6,236 bases of DNA, taken from NCBI GenBank assembly GCA_019240175.1, contig JAFAYS010001094.1, positions 1 to 6,236 on the forward strand, given 5' to 3'. The notes beneath the pieces were generated by a model. The model was not told where the DNA came from, did no database searches, and saw nothing but the letters and a program-made list of their open reading frames with translations. Positions 5,950 to 6,236 of this stretch are shown piece after piece (the stretch's first letter is position 1; each line of letters opens with the position of its first letter). The DNA comes from Chloroflexota bacterium (GTDB lineage Bacteria; Chloroflexota; Chloroflexia; Chloroflexales; Kallotenuaceae). The position numbers and the translations under genes are program-made.

Positions 5950-6236
5950 TCCGATCGATCCACGCTGGCAGGCGGCGCGGCGCATCCTGGCGATCCGCCT
6001 GGATAATCTCGGCGATGTGCTGGTGACCACGCCGGCGATCCACGCGATCAAAGCGTCACTGCCCGAGGCCGAGATTACGCTGCTGGCGAGTCCGGTGGGC
6101 GCGCAGGTCGGGCGGCTCAACCCCGATCTCGAGGATGTAATCGTCTACCAGTCGCCGCAGATGGACCCCTGGCAGGAGCTGCCGCAGGACAGCGAGCGCG
6201 AGCAGCGGATGATCGCGCTGCTCAAGGAGCGCCAGT
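5939..6236 (+). CDS. Glycosyltransferase family 9 (heptosyltransferase-like), 5' part only
   Basis: An open frame that runs off the window after 99 codons. The visible N-terminus matches the GT9 family of ADP-heptose-type glycosyltransferases: ILAIRLDNLGDVLVTTPAI (residues about 16-34), then IKASLPEAEITLLASPVGAQ and NPDLEDVIVY, the usual first Rossmann half with its glycine turn (LGDV) and TxPA motif. Such enzymes move heptose from a nucleotide sugar to a cell-surface glycan and act at the cytoplasmic face of the membrane. The nucleotide-binding C-terminal half is outside the window, so donor and acceptor cannot be judged. It starts 11 bp before the gmhB stop. The neighbour supplies a heptose precursor step, which fits a heptose glycan operon. 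An alternative is another GT9 with a different sugar. Confidence 0.85.
   Translation, partial: MPASPIDPRWQAARRILAIRLDNLGDVLVTTPAIHAIKASLPEAEITLLASPVGAQVGRLNPDLEDVIVYQSPQMDPWQELPQDSEREQRMIALLKERQ

Overview
The window is about 6.2 kb of GC-rich bacterial DNA. It is almost fully coding, with every gene on the + strand: four complete genes and the 5' part of a fifth. A lipoprotein with a Thr/Pro-rich stalk, a CHAT-TIR fusion, a CdaR/PucR-type regulator and a GT9 transferase in one GC-rich stretch suggest a member of the Chloroflexota (class Chloroflexia). That placement is an inference from gene style and composition; no marker gene is present.

Region 1 (9-3833) is a probable two-gene operon with a 24-bp gap. 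The first gene encodes a large secreted lipoprotein: a lipobox at Cys30, a low-complexity stalk, a FecR-like domain, three tandem beta-sandwich repeats of about 95 residues, and a C-terminal CARDB-like domain. The second encodes a soluble 578-residue protein that fuses a CHAT caspase-like protease domain (His225/Cys270) to a C-terminal TIR domain through a Pro/Ser/Thr-rich linker. Such protease and TIR modules are typical of bacterial conflict, cell-suicide and signalling proteins. Two details stand out: the position where TIR NADases usually carry the catalytic Glu appears to be Gln515, and the linker uses codons foreign to the rest of the gene.

Region 2 (3994-5172) is a stand-alone CdaR/PucR-family transcriptional regulator with a diacid-recognition-like N-terminus, a GGDEF-like middle and a C-terminal helix-turn-helix. 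It is preceded by a 160-bp non-coding gap. No sugar-diacid catabolic gene is next to it, so its target is unknown.

Region 3 (5320-6236) is a heptose/glycan operon: gmhB (heptose bisphosphate phosphatase) overlaps by 11 bp a glycosyltransferase family 9 (heptosyltransferase-like) gene that runs off the window. The 147-bp gap ahead of gmhB contains a 7-bp perfect inverted repeat just upstream of the ribosome binding site, and a stretch resembling the 5' part of tRNA-Gly. No complete RNA gene, mobile element, CRISPR array or convincing terminator is visible.
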